NCBI GenBank assembly: GCA_023055355.1
Contig: JALJCS010000015.1
Coordinates: forward strand, 10,099,501-10,163,500
Source of the DNA: Agelaius tricolor
Lineage: Eukaryota > Chordata > Aves > Passeriformes > Icteridae
Direction of reading: 5' to 3'
DNA length: 64,000 nt
Shown: piece by piece, positions 39,300 through 52,452 of the stretch
Layout of the letters: each line of letters starts with the position of its first letter
How positions within the stretch are numbered: the first letter of the stretch is position 1
Translations under genes and position numbers: made by a program
The notes under the pieces: model-generated
The model's input: only the letters and a program-made list of their open reading frames with translations
What the model was told of the DNA's origin: nothing
Databases searched by the model: none

Positions 39300-39620
39300 C
39301 CCTGTGAATGCTTAGGAGAGCCTATGGTGTTTAGAAGGAAGCAGGATATGTAACATTCTGCTAATTGAATAGGACAGCTTTTATTACTAAGCAGCGTCTT
39401 TCCACTTCCCACTGAAGTCAAGATATTTACATACACCTGATGCTTCAATTTACAGGCTATAAACAGCCAAGTCATTGCAATGCAATTATTAATTGTTGGT
39501 GTATTTGCATGGAAATTATTAAGCAGTTAATATTTTAAAGGAGAGAACAGCAGCTAATCTTGGCCTCACAAGACAATTCGTCCAGCAACATATTTCCAAG
39601 ACCTCAGAAATAATAGACAT
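39300..39620. promoter_or_regulatory. candidate conserved non-coding block with homeodomain/POU-like sites
   Basis: Dense AT-core motifs: 'ctgctaattgaatagg', 'tgcaatgcaattattaattg', 'gtatttgcatggaaattatt' (an octamer-like ATTTGCAT), and 'agcagctaatcttgg', with CpGs at 'gcagcgtctt' and 'attcgtcc'. There is no transposon signature. A perfect 13-bp hairpin begins at its right edge. Confidence 0.35.
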
Positions 39621-39650
39621 AAAAAGACAGTTTAAACCTGTCTTTTTATG
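39618..39650. repeat. perfect inverted repeat, 13-bp arms, 7-nt loop
   Basis: Left arm 'cataaaaagacag' (39,618-39,630), loop 'tttaaac', right arm 'ctgtctttttatg' (39,638-39,650). The arms are exact reverse complements and are not simple sequence. Confidence 0.95.
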
Positions 39651-40786
39651 AGATATAAGATGACTAAAATCCAGAATTTTCAATAAGTTATTTCTATATG
39701 TTGAGATGTGTAATTTATATGAGCCTTAGTTGCAGTTTTGAATGGACAGTAGAAAAGCATGCTGAAATGAAATGCCTGGATCATTCAGACCCACTGAGAT
39801 GGACAACACAAGTTTCAAGGAATCTCTGTGATCTTTTAGTCAGTGTTTTCATTTAGAGACAGAGCAAGAAGGCCAGTGTTGTACTATATCACAGCAGGCA
39901 AATTGCTCTAAAATGTATATTTTGGGTCATTATCCTGTTTTGAATGTGTTGAAGATGTGTTGAAGATGTAATAATACCAAAATATATCTTCCAAGCTTTA
40001 TTGAAATCTTAGAATGCTATGTAAAAAAACGCGCAGACTCAATATAAATGATGACATAGTAGTATATATATTTAGGCCATGTAACAAGCTGGAAAGACAA
40101 AATAAAACTTATCCAGACTTAAACCTTCTGACTTTAATGGAAAAGTTTTGGTGGCTAAGCTCAAATATGTATACCTGCTTCTAAACACAGAGCTGACTAT
40201 TTCTGCCTTTTGCCAAAAGTAAACATTATACCCATGAGCTAGCCGTAGCAGAAATGAAAGTGTATGTATTTCTGACTTGTAAACAGAAATGGCATTGATA
40301 GCTCTTTAAAGACATAACCTATGTAAAACTATGAAAATTTTAAACCAAAACCTGCTTTTCTGGGGAATAAAGTAAATAATAACAAAGAAGAGGTCATCAT
40401 TACAAGTGTATGCTAAAGCCAAGTGAAATCAAAAGGCACTTTCACAGTGTTCAAAGAACTGGGTATTTCAAATCCTAAACTTAAGTAATAGTAGCAATTC
40501 CCTATCATCTGTCTAAGCCTAAATGCTTCACAGGGGTAAGGAAAATACATTTGATCACGTTTACTTTGTTAGTTACTATGCATTGACTTTTTTATGCTCA
40601 AATCCTATGATCTATCCTGTAAGGGAATATTGCAAATATGAGTTGTGCCTGGAAGTCACCGAAGAATACATGAGAAAGGCTCATAAAATCTGATTCTACA
40701 AAGGCTCAGCTCCAAGTTACAGTCAACAGGCTTGGAGACCTCACCAGGGACTGCAAACGGGGAGGAAGACATTTTTATGACTGAAT

Positions 40787-40861
40787 TGTACAGAAACATT
40801 GTGATGTTTCTTTACACAAGTTCTGGACTAACACAAGGTCAGTGTGATTAGACCAGAACTT
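40787..40861. repeat. two adjacent hairpins
   Basis: The first hairpin (40,787-40,816) has stem 'tgta-c-agaaacat', tetraloop 'tgtg', and 'atgtttct-t-taca', giving 12 pairs with one mismatch. The second (40,818-40,861) pairs 'aagttctgg' with 'ccagaactt', then 'ctaa' with 'ttag' past one mismatch, then 'caca' with 'tgtg' past a bulge, for about 17 pairs. Only one base separates them. Confidence 0.85.
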
Positions 40862-43198
40862 CAGTGAGGCACACAATCTTAGCTGTCTGTGGGATCAGGA
40901 TCTGACATTGCCACTGGCATTTTCTCCAGAAATTTACACTGCTATGGGTCCTCTAAAATCATTATTCAGAATATGCACTTTGAAAATAAAATTCAATTTG
41001 CTAACAAGTTTCAAGGGCCTGTTAGAAACTCTCCTAAAGTTTCTATCTTCAAAGAAGAGAACGATAAAGTTCAAAGATTACAAAGAAAGGAAACAAGTCA
41101 CATTTCAAACTACCTGTGAACGAAATTTAAAGCTTGTTGTTTTTAAGGTTTTCTTGTCATCATTCATTAACTCATTTGCTCATTCAAACCCTCAAGAGAG
41201 TAAAACTCAAATCCTGACAAAGTCACTACACCAAACATTATTTTAAATTTTGCATGTGCTGCTCAAAGCCTTGTGCTCAGAGCTACAGGAGTATGTCTAA
41301 TCTCAGAGTCAAACACGGTGCAGCTCCTACCTTGACTGGGAACTGTTAGTAATACGAGCAAAAGACATTGCACTGCTGGTGCCAAAGCTTTGAACAAAAT
41401 TACTTCCTTTAACACACCACCACCTTAATTATGTGCTGGGGAACATAAAGCAGGTCAGACAATTTGTACTGGGACATCATAATTCCATCAGTATAATGCT
41501 GACATTGCTCAAGATTTATGAACGGAATGTCGCAATTATTTTTTTAGTAAACATATCAAGTTTCACTAATGGGGGGGCTGGAAGTACTAATTAGCTCTTG
41601 TTTTGGGTGGGTTTTTTTGCAGTGTATCATATAAGATGTGGGGAGCAGAGGGTGGAAGGGAAGGATCTGTGACAAAAACAAGCACACACAATTTATGTAT
41701 GGCCTTTAATTCAAGCAGATGTTCTTATATAGGGGCCTCAGGGATTAAAGCCTTTCTGCCCATAATTCTATTTGCTAACTACCTTCTTTCTGCACAAACC
41801 TTCCAGCCTATGACAGAATTTGCTAAGCCACATCTCTTTAAAGGTGAAAAGGAACAGCAGACAAACAATCTTAAAAATTTCTGTTAAGTCTCAGGGTTTG
41901 GCAGTTTGACTGGTTTTAAGCAGCTGGGTGATTTTATTGGAATTATTACAACTGCATCCAACAACAGTGACCTTGGTTGGCAGAGTTTCCTTTGGATATC
42001 CATTCAAACCAGCACTGGATTACTGTGGGCACATATGCACTGGCACTGCAGAAAGAAATTATTCTCATGCTAAGTCTGAATAATTGAAGGTTTGTCAAGA
42101 TAAATAGACAGCTCTAGAGAGAAAGAGGTAAAACCAGTTGAATGGTCAGGATTGTAATTCTATAATATGACAATATCACAATATGATGGCAATACAGCAA
42201 GCTGGGGCAGAGCATTCCCAAATTAATGGTTTAACACTCACCTGCTGGAGACACTTCCTCCAGAATAAAATAACTGGTGCAAACACTGAAGAATTCTGAA
42301 ACTTTCACTGACAATTATTTACCTGTATCTAAAGAAAACAGCCGCCCAGGCCCATTTTCTCAGACACATCAGTGCAATTCCATCCTGACACCACTGTGGT
42401 GACTCAGCATTTGCACCAAGCGTGTCTTCAGGAAAAATGTTCGCTGTCACTACTTGTAGGCACATCCAGGACTTTCTAGCAAGGAAATATAATATACAAA
42501 GATAATTTTTGTAGCAAGTAACTGTTCAGGAGCAGATCTCTCTGTCATCCTGCTCCTTCTTGAAAACCTCTCTGGTTCATCTCTAGCTGGGCTTAAAACA
42601 ACAGCACAAGTATGGAAGGAAAACAACCATGAACTAATTCTTCTTATACCTTGTCATTCTCCACAAATGTAAAGATTGTAACAGTCTCTTAATGCTTGTA
42701 AATAAAGCTCTATCTATGTGGAGACAGGAAAAAAGGAAGGGGAACAGGTTTCAGTTCATGATCTGGAGATGGACCTGAATTTTCACTGTCCTCTCTGTCA
42801 TATTGTTAACTAGCTTAATACATTAAAATGAGAAAAGATTATTAAAAAGTTATCTTTTATTTTATAAAATAGCTGGTGTAAATTGTGGTTTTGGTGGACT
42901 TCATTAAAAATCTAAATTCTGCCTCATCACCCTCTGCAAATAACTTAAAACATTTAAAATACATAATTTTAAGGACATCTTTACCTATTTTTACATGTAA
43001 CAGGCTGACACAGTCTAGTTCAGGAATATTTTGTATAATCATCTTTTACTGTCTTATAGCTTCATTAAAAGGTTGTTGATTCACAAATGCTATGGATCCT
43101 TAGCAGGATGCACCTCAGTGCATTTCACTGTTTCTCAAATTATCTTTGAAATAAAGAACATAAGTCAAGAACATGATCCTATAAATGTGACAGCTAAA
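40862..43198. other. non-coding, nothing specific seen
   Basis: AT-rich DNA with overlapping chance plus-strand frames at 40,889-41,246 and a G run near 41,571. No transposon or exon signal. Confidence 0.5.
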
Positions 43199-43320
43199 CA
43201 TAGAATCCTTAAGGCTGTAAAAGACCTGTAAGATCATCGAGTCCAATTGTAAACCCAGCACCACATTCAACACGAAACTATATCCCCAAGTGCCACATCC
43301 ACACACCTTTTGAGCTCTGT
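43199..43320 (-). mobile_element. CR1 LINE 3' fragment, antisense
   Basis: The plus strand shows 'catagaatccttaaggctgt', 'aaaagacctgtaagatcatc', 'gagtccaattgtaaacccag', then 'ccccaagtgccacatccaca'. This is the same subfamily signature as the copy at 11.3 kb, again antisense and truncated. The match stops near 'ttttgagctctg'. Confidence 0.85.
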
Positions 43321-46300
43321 AAAGTGGTAGGATAAATTTCTGATCTCAGAATAAAGATAAACATTAAATCTTTATCAAGAGATTTGCTTTCAATTATTCT
43401 CATATTAGAGTGCTTCCAAAGAAATCTGGATAGCATCCAAATAGTTTGGGATCACTTATTTTCTTTGAAAAGGCTTTTAATATGATGTTGATCGCAGACA
43501 CTCCCATCTTCTTGTGCTTCAAATATGTGACAGCAATGAAACCTTTTCTGTAATGCCAGCCAGCTGCAGCACCTGTTCTTGTGTTCACTTTTCATATTTC
43601 ACTCGAGATTTGAAGCTTTGTATAGCAGGGCATGTTAACTAATTGTAGTCTTCTTATTTAAGCTTTCGTCTTCACGACACTGAACAGAAAATGGAGAATG
43701 TTACTGAATCCTCTGCTCAGGAGTATCAGTGTGAGTACTGCACATATAGGAGGGCTTTTGTCCCATATCACTCTGGAACTGCCTTAGAGATTTTGCATAC
43801 AAAAGATGGAAAAACCCCAACAAATTATTCTATAAACAAAAAGACAAATCATACTTTTTTGTCACTGGGTAATATCACACATACAAATTCAATATTTTTT
43901 TTTTCAGCATGTCCAAAACAACTGATCATGAGAAGCTGTGTTTAGTCAAAAAAAGTAGCATCATCAGAACCTGACAGTGGAAGCTTCTGAGAATAAGATA
44001 GATGTCCAGAGATCACCATGCAGCTGTGAAATGTTCTTCAGTGACAAGTGGTGCCAAAGTAAAACCCTGGATAGGAACTTTCTTCATGATCTTGAGGGAG
44101 AAAACAATCCTCAGAGTGATTTTAAAATGAAACAATGTAGTCTGAATACTTCTGATCTTTTCATGTTTCTCTCTTTTTTTCTAATCTTTGCATACTTTTG
44201 CATCAGATATTAGAAGGATTTTTTTTTTGTGTGTGTAAAAGCTACACCTAAAATGACATTAAGGTGAAACTACAAGCCCATCTATTTTTGGTAATATAAG
44301 GCAGAAATTGTTTCCTTATTCACTTGCAATCTGAAATGTGCACTGAATCCAGTTGTGCCTACACAAAACATTAGAAAATCTCATATGTAGCATTTTTGTA
44401 ACATTTTCATAATTCTTTCATAATTATTTTTAAGCCCTTGCTTTAAAAATCCACACATCTTCAGTGAAAGAAAATGAGTGGGAGAAACAGATTTCTTCCT
44501 TTTTATATCATAGACTAATACTTTCCTCACACCACTTTTAAACACTTCATTGGTGAAGAGCACATCATGAGAGATTAAAACATAGGATAAAGACACAAAC
44601 TGACATGTTGGAAAAGGGAACAGATGGTGACATGCCAACATTACTGGTAGGAACAAGAATTCAGAAGTGTAAGAGGAAGCAACGATGCAGGGCACAGGAA
44701 CAGCACCAAATGAAACTTTTCTTCTGTGCAGCTTTAAAGACTATTACTTGCCTGGATCAAGGACTTGTGCCACCAGTGGCCTTGATAAGAAACATATGGA
44801 TGCATTTTACAATGGTGTGAGGATGCGATTCTGGTATTATTAGATCAGTCGGCAGCGTTCCCCCAGGCAGTGGGCACATTGTGAGCATAATGGTATTAAT
44901 TCTACTTCATTTGCTACAGCTTAGTTGTTTCCTCTGCATCAAAATCCTCATAATGAAAGGAGAGAGGTCAGAAAGTTTTCCAGTGTACTGAAGGTCCACT
45001 GTAAGCCATTTGGAAGCACATTCCTAAATCACTGTTACAAAGGAGAAGTTATTAAAAAACAACAGGTAACACAATGGCTTGTGAATATTTGTGCAAATGA
45101 AGGATTGCTCATGAATGGAAGGTTGAATGGGAAGAATCCAATCACATACATAGAGTATGAAGGATTGGTTTGGTGACAAAATCAAATCTCATTCTAAAAA
45201 TCACATATGTGAGAAACAGATATTTCACCCATTTATAGTTGCTACACAAAGGGATTCTGAACTTTCTTCAACCTTTCCCATTCTCAACTACATCTTTTTC
45301 TTAACTGAAAGGATTTTTGCACTCAAAAAATCTCTAATGCCCGCTGTGTACAGAGTTTGCAAAGATTTCTAATGAGCACAAACTCTTAAAACCCCTCTTC
45401 TTTTTTTAGATAAACATATTTGATCTTTCCAGTCATTATCATTTTAACTTGCAAAGTGACATTATGCCAAAAAGAAGGAATTCATAAATTAGTTCCAATT
45501 TAGAAAGTTTTCTTGTCATTGTATAAATGACAGATCTTTAAAAAGACGACTTAAAATGAAATGCAATAAAAAAAAAATTCACTTTTGTGTCAGGTTTTTC
45601 TTTTCTCTCTCTCTTTTTTTTTTAAGACTGAAAGAATAAAACAATGTGCTATCAAAAAAGAAATGAGTGGTACAAAAAAATCACAAATGTGCATGGACAG
45701 GAAACTCATTTAAATTCTCAGATTGTTTAGCAAAGTTAAATTTAGTTGGGACAGTAACAAAATAACATGTGAGCAGAAAACACTTTGCAAAGTTAAATTC
45801 AGTTTTCAGCAGAAATTAATAAAGCAGGATTCACATCCTATTTCAAGCCCTGCTGGTGGCTGGAGCTATTGATGTTTGGGATCAACCTGCTCTCCTGAAG
45901 TCAACTAGAAGTTTGCTAATTATGTTACTGAGCCAACATCACACCCATGCATTTTGTTTTTATTCTCTTTAAGGACTGCAAAATTTAGATGCAGAGTTGG
46001 GTTTGGCTTTCAAATGGCTTTCATGGTTGGGAGCACTTGACTGGAATTCTTTGAGCAGAGTGTGTTACTGTAATGAATTGATGGTAATGGCAGAAAAAGA
46101 TCATGAGCACAAGAGATGCCAAGGTGACAAACAGACCAGCAGCTAATGGAAGACTTCCCTCAGTGAAGAGGAGAGAACAAATTTAGGGTTGTGTGTAAAG
46201 ATTTTGTACACAAGAAAAGGAGAGCATTCCAGTGAGACACCACTCCAGGCAGTGACCACAGAAGACTCCAGGGGCTCCTGCTCCTGAAGCAATTCTTCAG

Positions 46301-48804
46301 TGGATTCATTACTTTAGCTTGTTCTCAGCCTAAAATGGGATTTATCACGGATCCCTCATGCCTGTTCTGGACTTATGGCTGGCAAATTCATCAAAATGCT
46401 TATCAATGTGCAATGGAACAACAACCACACAACCATTGACCTATAGGAAATAATTTCTTGACATCATCTTGTTTCCTGTTAACTGTCCAGAGTTACATAC
46501 AATTCTTTCACTCTAAGATCTACCTGGCATCATAACATTTACTTCCCTGTTTAGTAAGTACAAGTTTAGTTCTGTAATACTGAGATTTTACTGCCCTGCT
46601 CTTTCATTTCTAGGTGACTTTTCTGAAAGTTTAATAACTTCCAAACAAATAATTAAGTTAATGAGAACTCTGTTTAACACCTCAGGTTTGAGTAGTCACT
46701 TCTTAGTGAGATTCTATTACTATTTTTAGCTTCAAGTTTTAGGCAAAAGAATTTTAGATAGGAGACAGCTACTTTTCCTCACTCAAGAAATCACAGTACT
46801 CTCTTATATTGCCTGTATCACCACACTCCGTGAAAGGCAAATAAATTAATTTCAGAGGCATTTTCACCTTTCAGCTCTGTAGAAGTTTCAGCTGAAAAGC
46901 AAGTCTTTAGGCAGTTTAACAATAGCAATGTGCAGGTTAAAAAGTACATCTGTCAGAAGCCAGTAGATATCAAAATACAATAAAATACTCTGGTGTTTGT
47001 ATCACAAATAGGAACAAGGCTAAGAGAAAACCATGTGATGTGCAGACCTACTGCCTTAGTGCTGGCCATTTTAACAGAATTTATCTAAAACAATACTGAT
47101 TGCAGAACACAACTTACAAACCTCCTTCCCTAGTGGGGCAGAATTTGTTTTTCAATACCTTTTTTTTGGTAAGAGAAAGTTGAACATACAAATTTTCTGG
47201 ACATAGTGCCAAAGTGTATTTCAGACAGTCATGAATGAATGGTTAATTCCTGAGGTGCATTTCTCCTGAGTGGTTCTTGGCTACAAGCAGGTTCCCTGGT
47301 TAGTTTGACCAAATGCAGAGGATCATGGCAGCCATGGCCTGGAAGCACAGGTTCCCCTTTCAGCATTGCACGTGCAAGGGAAGACCAGCAGCACTGGACA
47401 GGAACGCCATGGCACTGTGGGATCAGCTTCCAGCAAGAGCCAATTCGGTTATTTCAACATTAACAACTGCCAAAGTATAAAGAGTTCAAAGCCTTTCGTG
47501 GGCTGTAACTTCATTCTTCCATAGGAATGCATTCAGAATATGTCTGATATCTCAAGTAACCAACCTCATTTCGGGGGGAAATTTGGATCTGAGCCTATCC
47601 AGTGCAATTTCAAGATACTGTAACTGCAGCTGATAGAAACTTCAGCATGATTAGAATGATCACTATCCCCACATGCAAACTGTTCTGGTTTTCATTTTTA
47701 CTTTTGTAGTAGATCTCCTTTTACTACTTTAGTGCCTACATTTAAGGTAGAAAGTGAAATGATATTTAGGATAATGTTTTAGTGTCTGTTTCACAATGGT
47801 TTTTATTGAAGCTGTAAAGCACTTGCATGCATAGAGAAAAGAAGATGCATTTTAGAAATAAAACTATTAAGTAACATTATCTTGCCATGGTTCATTCCCA
47901 CTGGGATAGAAGAACCATTTGAAAAGCATAACTAAATTCAGCTGAAATATAATAAACTTTTTATCTCCATCTTACCCACCTTTTCACCATTGTAGGCTGA
48001 TCAAGAAAGTAATGAAACCATGAGTGTTTATGTTTAGAAGCTTTTTCCTCATCATATGTTTTACAATACCTCCATACTTTCCCCCTACTACGTAAATTAG
48101 AGAATAAGTTGAGTATAACAGCTTACTCCTAGAAAGGAGGATGAACATATATGTTTCCATATCTGATTACCAATATACAGTCCACCAGCAGCAACCACAT
48201 CACAAATGGATAAAGATATGAGGAGAAATGAAAATATGCCTTTGCATATCATGGCAAGAACAAATGGTCTCTGGGTAACAGAATGAAATGGCTGCTTATA
48301 TCCAGCAGAAAATCACAGAAATACACTCCAAAGCAAAATTTACAGATACAACTTCATCATCATTTTTCTGGGGGGCCAAACCCTAGGTACTGTATATATT
48401 TTCTTTTGGGAGTACAGACACTGGCAGGAACCATAGAGATATGCCTATTAATGATCTTGAAAAGATTGTTTATTGATTCTTTCCAAAGAAGATAGAAACT
48501 GTCTTATTTAATGACTAAATATAGCTATAATAAATTCAATAAAAACATAAATACAGTATTATGAATAAAATTTACCAAATAGTTAACTGAGAATTAAATT
48601 AGTATGCATTTTGAAATATAGGCCCCATATCCATTTTGTAGGTCACTGGATCTATGAGTGAGCTGCAGACTCACTCATCAGTGGCTCTGATCACTGATGA
48701 TCAAAGATGCCTTTTGAAGTATATTGGTTCTCCTATCACCCTTATGAACACTGCCTCATATAGAAAAGTAATATTAAAACCCGAGTACACAGTAGGGAAG
48801 CACC
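43321..48804. other. non-coding, nothing specific seen
   Basis: AT-rich DNA with several pyrimidine-rich stretches (about 44,165-44,200 and 45,595-45,625) that resemble acceptor tracts but lead into no open exon. A GC-richer patch lies at 47,290-47,440. Confidence 0.45.
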
Positions 48805-48912
48805 ATTTCTGCTTTGCAGATGGCCAGCTGAGACATGAAGAAATTAAGTGATTTTTCCAATGTCAAACAAGAAACCTGCATCAGAATGGAGAGAATCTAG
48901 GCCTTCTGAGTC
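48805..48912 (+). mobile_element. ancient MIR/L2-type 3' tail
   Basis: The sequence 'tttgcagatggccagctgag', 'acatgaagaaattaagtgat', 'ttttccaatgtcaaacaaga' and 'gagaatctaggccttctgag' follows the well-known amniote MIR/L2 core order: 'tttacagatgaggaaactga', then the 'gttaagtgacttgcccaagg' block, then the 'cccaggtcttctga' block. It is strongly diverged, consistent with an element older than the bird radiation. It underlies a spurious minus-strand open frame at 48,844-49,044. Confidence 0.6.
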
Positions 48913-49210
48913 TTGGCTGATTTCCTGAACAATCAAACTATTCTTCTGTTCTGGCATGAATAAACCTCTGGTTGCAGATTGGACTGGTGAAAGCATCAGT
49001 TCATCATGGGATGAAAAACTAAAAAGAGAAGAACTATCTGACACAATACAATATAATCTGTACAGCAGTTTTCTTCTCCAAAATTATAGCCCGAAATCTC
49101 AAAGTAAAATAACACAGTAATTAAAAAAAAAGAAAGGCAAAAGAAAAATTAAGTATCTTAGACAAAGAGAAAAAGATGTTTCAACTGAGGCATGAAAATA
49201 AATGTAGATA

Positions 49211-49308
49211 ATAATTACCACTTATGCAATGCTTTTTATCTTCAAAATGCTGTATAAATATTACTTTAAAAATCCTCACAACACCTCAGGAGGTGGGAAA
49301 ATATTAAG
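49211..49308 (+). mobile_element. ancient L2/MIR-like fragment
   Basis: The sequence 'taccacttatgcaatgcttt', 'gctgtataaatattacttta' and 'aaaatcctcacaacacctca' followed by 'ggaggtgggaaaatatta' parallels the amniote L2/MIR motif with 'atcctcacaacaaccctatg' followed by 'aggtaggtactatta'. It lies about 300 bp after another element of this kind in the same orientation. Confidence 0.55.
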
Positions 49309-52300
49309 CATAATGTAATAAGTTATATCCTCATATGATTAAAACCAACTTTCATTCTAGAAAACCAAGCTAAAAAGAAGGCTGGGAGGCTAAAAGAGTT
49401 TGTTTAAAGCACCTGAGCTGGCCACATTCTTCAGAAAAACCTCCACTACCACCTAAGAGGACTGTGGTTCTCACAGGCATACATGAGTCAGCTTTAATTA
49501 ATCCAGTTCAGAGTCAGGCTCAGCAGCCAGGGTTCAGCAAGGCTCCACAGCCCAGCCCAGACTCCAGGCAGATCCTGGATAGTTGGCCTGGACTGCAGGC
49601 AGTGGGATGGGGTCACTCCCAGGATATGAGCGGGCTCATTAAGAACTGAGTACCTTGCACTAGAGGCCATCCTGCACACACCCAGGGCTGGGGCTGTGGA
49701 GCTGCCTCCAAAGTTCTCTCCTTTGGCTCAAAGGCACCCAAGCAGGCACACACAGAGGCTGTTCCACACAGGATGGAGCTGCAGTGGAGATGGAGCTTAT
49801 CCACCTGCAGAGCCTGCCAAAATAATGTAAAAGGGCAAAAAGGGAAGGTGGTAAGTCTAATCAAAGACAATGTTTTGAGCTGAATAAAACACTTAACTGC
49901 ATGGAAAATTCCATTAGGTTGATTAGATACTTGCCTTAGGGCCCTCTTAAAACACCTGTTAAAAAAAAAAAAAAGATAGCTATTGCAATGCAGCTTAAAA
50001 ATATTGGGAAAGCAGGAAATGGAGCTTATTAGAGCTCAAATTAGATCCAAGATTTATGTGAAGAACAGTTGGCCTCTTTAAAAGGCCTGCTTAATCCCTA
50101 GATGGTTTTTATTGTTTCTATTATTATTATTTATTTATACAGTGCCATAGGTATACATGGCACTTTACAGACAAATAAAAGAAAACGTGGGTCCTCCCCC
50201 AGAGAGTTTACAGTATCTGATCCAGCAAAGAGTTAAGTACATGAGTAACTTCATTTGCAGGACTAACCTCCCTTGGAACCAATGAGATTTTTCAAAAAAT
50301 CAATTTATTGACATGATTATCTCTTCTAGGTCAGACCCTCTCTTCTCAGACATTCAGTCTGCAGCCACAGGTGAAGGACCCAGTTCACAGGAATAACTAC
50401 TTGAGTTGGGCACTAACTTCTGCTGAGCAAACCTTACAGTAGGATTCAGTTCCAGGTAAAGATTTTGTTCTGTGATAAAGATAAGCCAAAGCAAAGAAGG
50501 AGGGAAGCTAAGCAGGTTTTGTGCTGGTGAGTTGGCTTCAGTGAAAGTCTTTTACCAGTATTTGTAATATCTTCTGAGAGATAGAAAGAGAAAGAAAATA
50601 GAGACAGAAAAATGAGTCAGTGAGTGAGGAGCAGCTCCACAACGTGGCTTGGTGCAGCCCAGGGAAATGGGACATTGTGCTCGTCCTCACTGCACCCCAG
50701 TGTGACAGGGCTGGCTCTCAGGGCCAGCTGAGAGGGACAGAGCTCCTCACCTGCACTCTGGGGCTGCTGAATGGGAACTCACAGCTCGTGCATTACACCT
50801 CAGGTGCAAACTCCAAGAACATTCTATGGAAATGTGCTGTTCTTTCTTTGCAAAAGAAGCACTTCTGGCTCCCATGAAAACCCCACTATTCCGTTGTGCT
50901 TTGTCTGGAAGATGAGGGGATCCTGCTCTGCTCCTTACTGTCCTGATGCCCCTATTTCTGTGAATGGAAAATTGGAGCTACCTCAAGCCACTTCTCTTTT
51001 GGAGGGGAGTAATGACTACTCCAAATGTGCAACCCTATTTGCCTGCATATAAACTTTTAATAATGTTCATTAAACTTTATTAGAATTGTTCGTGCAGCCA
51101 GATCAGGGTTACAAATTAAAACCTCAATCCTGCAAACACTTATGAAGCTTTATTCATGTAACCAAAAGGAAAAATTTCTCTTTCTATACTCACACACTTA
51201 AACTGAATCTGAAATGTAAATACAGTGCTATTTATTTTCTTATCCTCTGGCATTAAGGCTAAACTATGCAGGCAGGAAAGAAATTATATGTTACTGGTGT
51301 TTTAAAAAAAAGATAATAACTCCACAACCTTTTTGAAACTGCATTTAAAAAAAAAATCATGTGGAAAAAAATTTCTGTTGCAACAGACTTCAAAAAGTCA
51401 ATGAAAAAAGTGAACCTATGGCTATAGGTACATAATGATGCACAGAAATGCTGGCCAGAAGAGACACTGAAGTCTCTAGAAGCATTTCACAGGACTTTAT
51501 GGGCAAAAGGACCAGATCAAATCAGAGCCTGATACAAGAACCCAGTGAAGCTGGAAAGAATTTTCCCATTGATATGCTTTGAATCAGAGGCAGTGACCAA
51601 CAAACTGCAGGACTGCCTGTATAGGAGCAGCCATAAAACCCAGAAAGAGTTTTTAAAGAAAGCAGACATGAGTGTCATAAAGTCAAGGTCAAATTCCATC
51701 ACCAACACAAGTACATGTGTCAGAGAATTATACCTCTTTTAATGCTAAGGACAGTATTTATGATTATTTATTTATCTTGGAACAAAAGGTAAATTAATCA
51801 ATTTATTTTAAAAAGGGTGGTTTTATTCCATTGAGTAATTTCCTTTGAAAAAGAGAAATGTTTCCTAAACCCATTAGCAGTTAAACCTGATTTTTTTGTT
51901 GTTTCTATCTGAGATGAGGTTGCAAATCATTATTCATGCATAATCTGATTGCAACTGATTCCTTGTTTACAATTTTTTTGGGTGCATTTTCTTATTTAAA
52001 CAAGAATTAATATATTCAGGCATGAAAGAAATATGCTCTATTGTCTTTTTTTTACAATTCTTTGGAATGTGCCATACATCATCTTTAACTCCCAATGACG
52101 TTCAAAACAGCCTGAGGAAAACAAGAATAAATAGACATATAAACAAGGAGAAATACACTAATAGGAAAATCATTTAAGTGCAGGCTTGCACAGAGGTACA
52201 TTAAGCACGTGTAATATAAGCAATGCAAATCACGAGCTGAGCCCAAATTTTTCAATAAGCACAAAAAATTACTTAAAGTTCATGCAGGCTGGGTGATGAG

Positions 52301-52452
52301 CGAAGTCAGAGCAGTGTCCCAGAGTCACTGGCTGCTCCCTGACAGCAGCCACACGCCAAAAGCTCAGCCCTGCATTCACTGCCTGCCCGCGGGAGGACCC
52401 CAGCACAAGGAGCTCCCTCTTCTCTAAATTCGAGCACCCTCCAGTGTGCACA
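49309..52452. other. non-coding; ancient repeat and GC-richer patches
   Basis: Besides the L2/L3-like remnant at 50.1 kb, GC-richer patches occur at 49,500-49,800 and 50,620-50,800 ('gacagggctggctctcaggg'). They produce chance frames on both strands. No gene is seen. Confidence 0.4.
50118..50222 (+). mobile_element. ancient amniote LINE/SINE remnant (L2/L3-like)
   Basis: After a 'ttattattatttatttatac' stretch the sequence reads 'agtgccataggtatacatgg', 'cactttacagacaaataaaa', then 'tcctcccccagagagtttac' followed by 'agtatctga'. This matches the familiar reptile/bird repeat pattern of a small gene-desert LINE tail, with 'catggcactttacag' followed by 'ccctgccccaaagagcttac'. Family assignment is tentative. 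Confidence 0.5.

Noticed and set aside
38938..39315. 125-codon plus-strand ORF
   Set aside because: Phe/Thr/Leu-rich chance composition, no acceptor or donor, no recognisable family.
43691..43945. Frame with C-x2-C spacing resembling half a zinc finger ('CEYC')
   Set aside because: No following paired His at zinc-finger spacing, no linker and no tandem fingers; a single C-x2-C is common by chance.
45590..45630. Pyrimidine tract plus AAG resembling an acceptor
   Set aside because: It leads directly into sequence with early stops in all frames and no donor.
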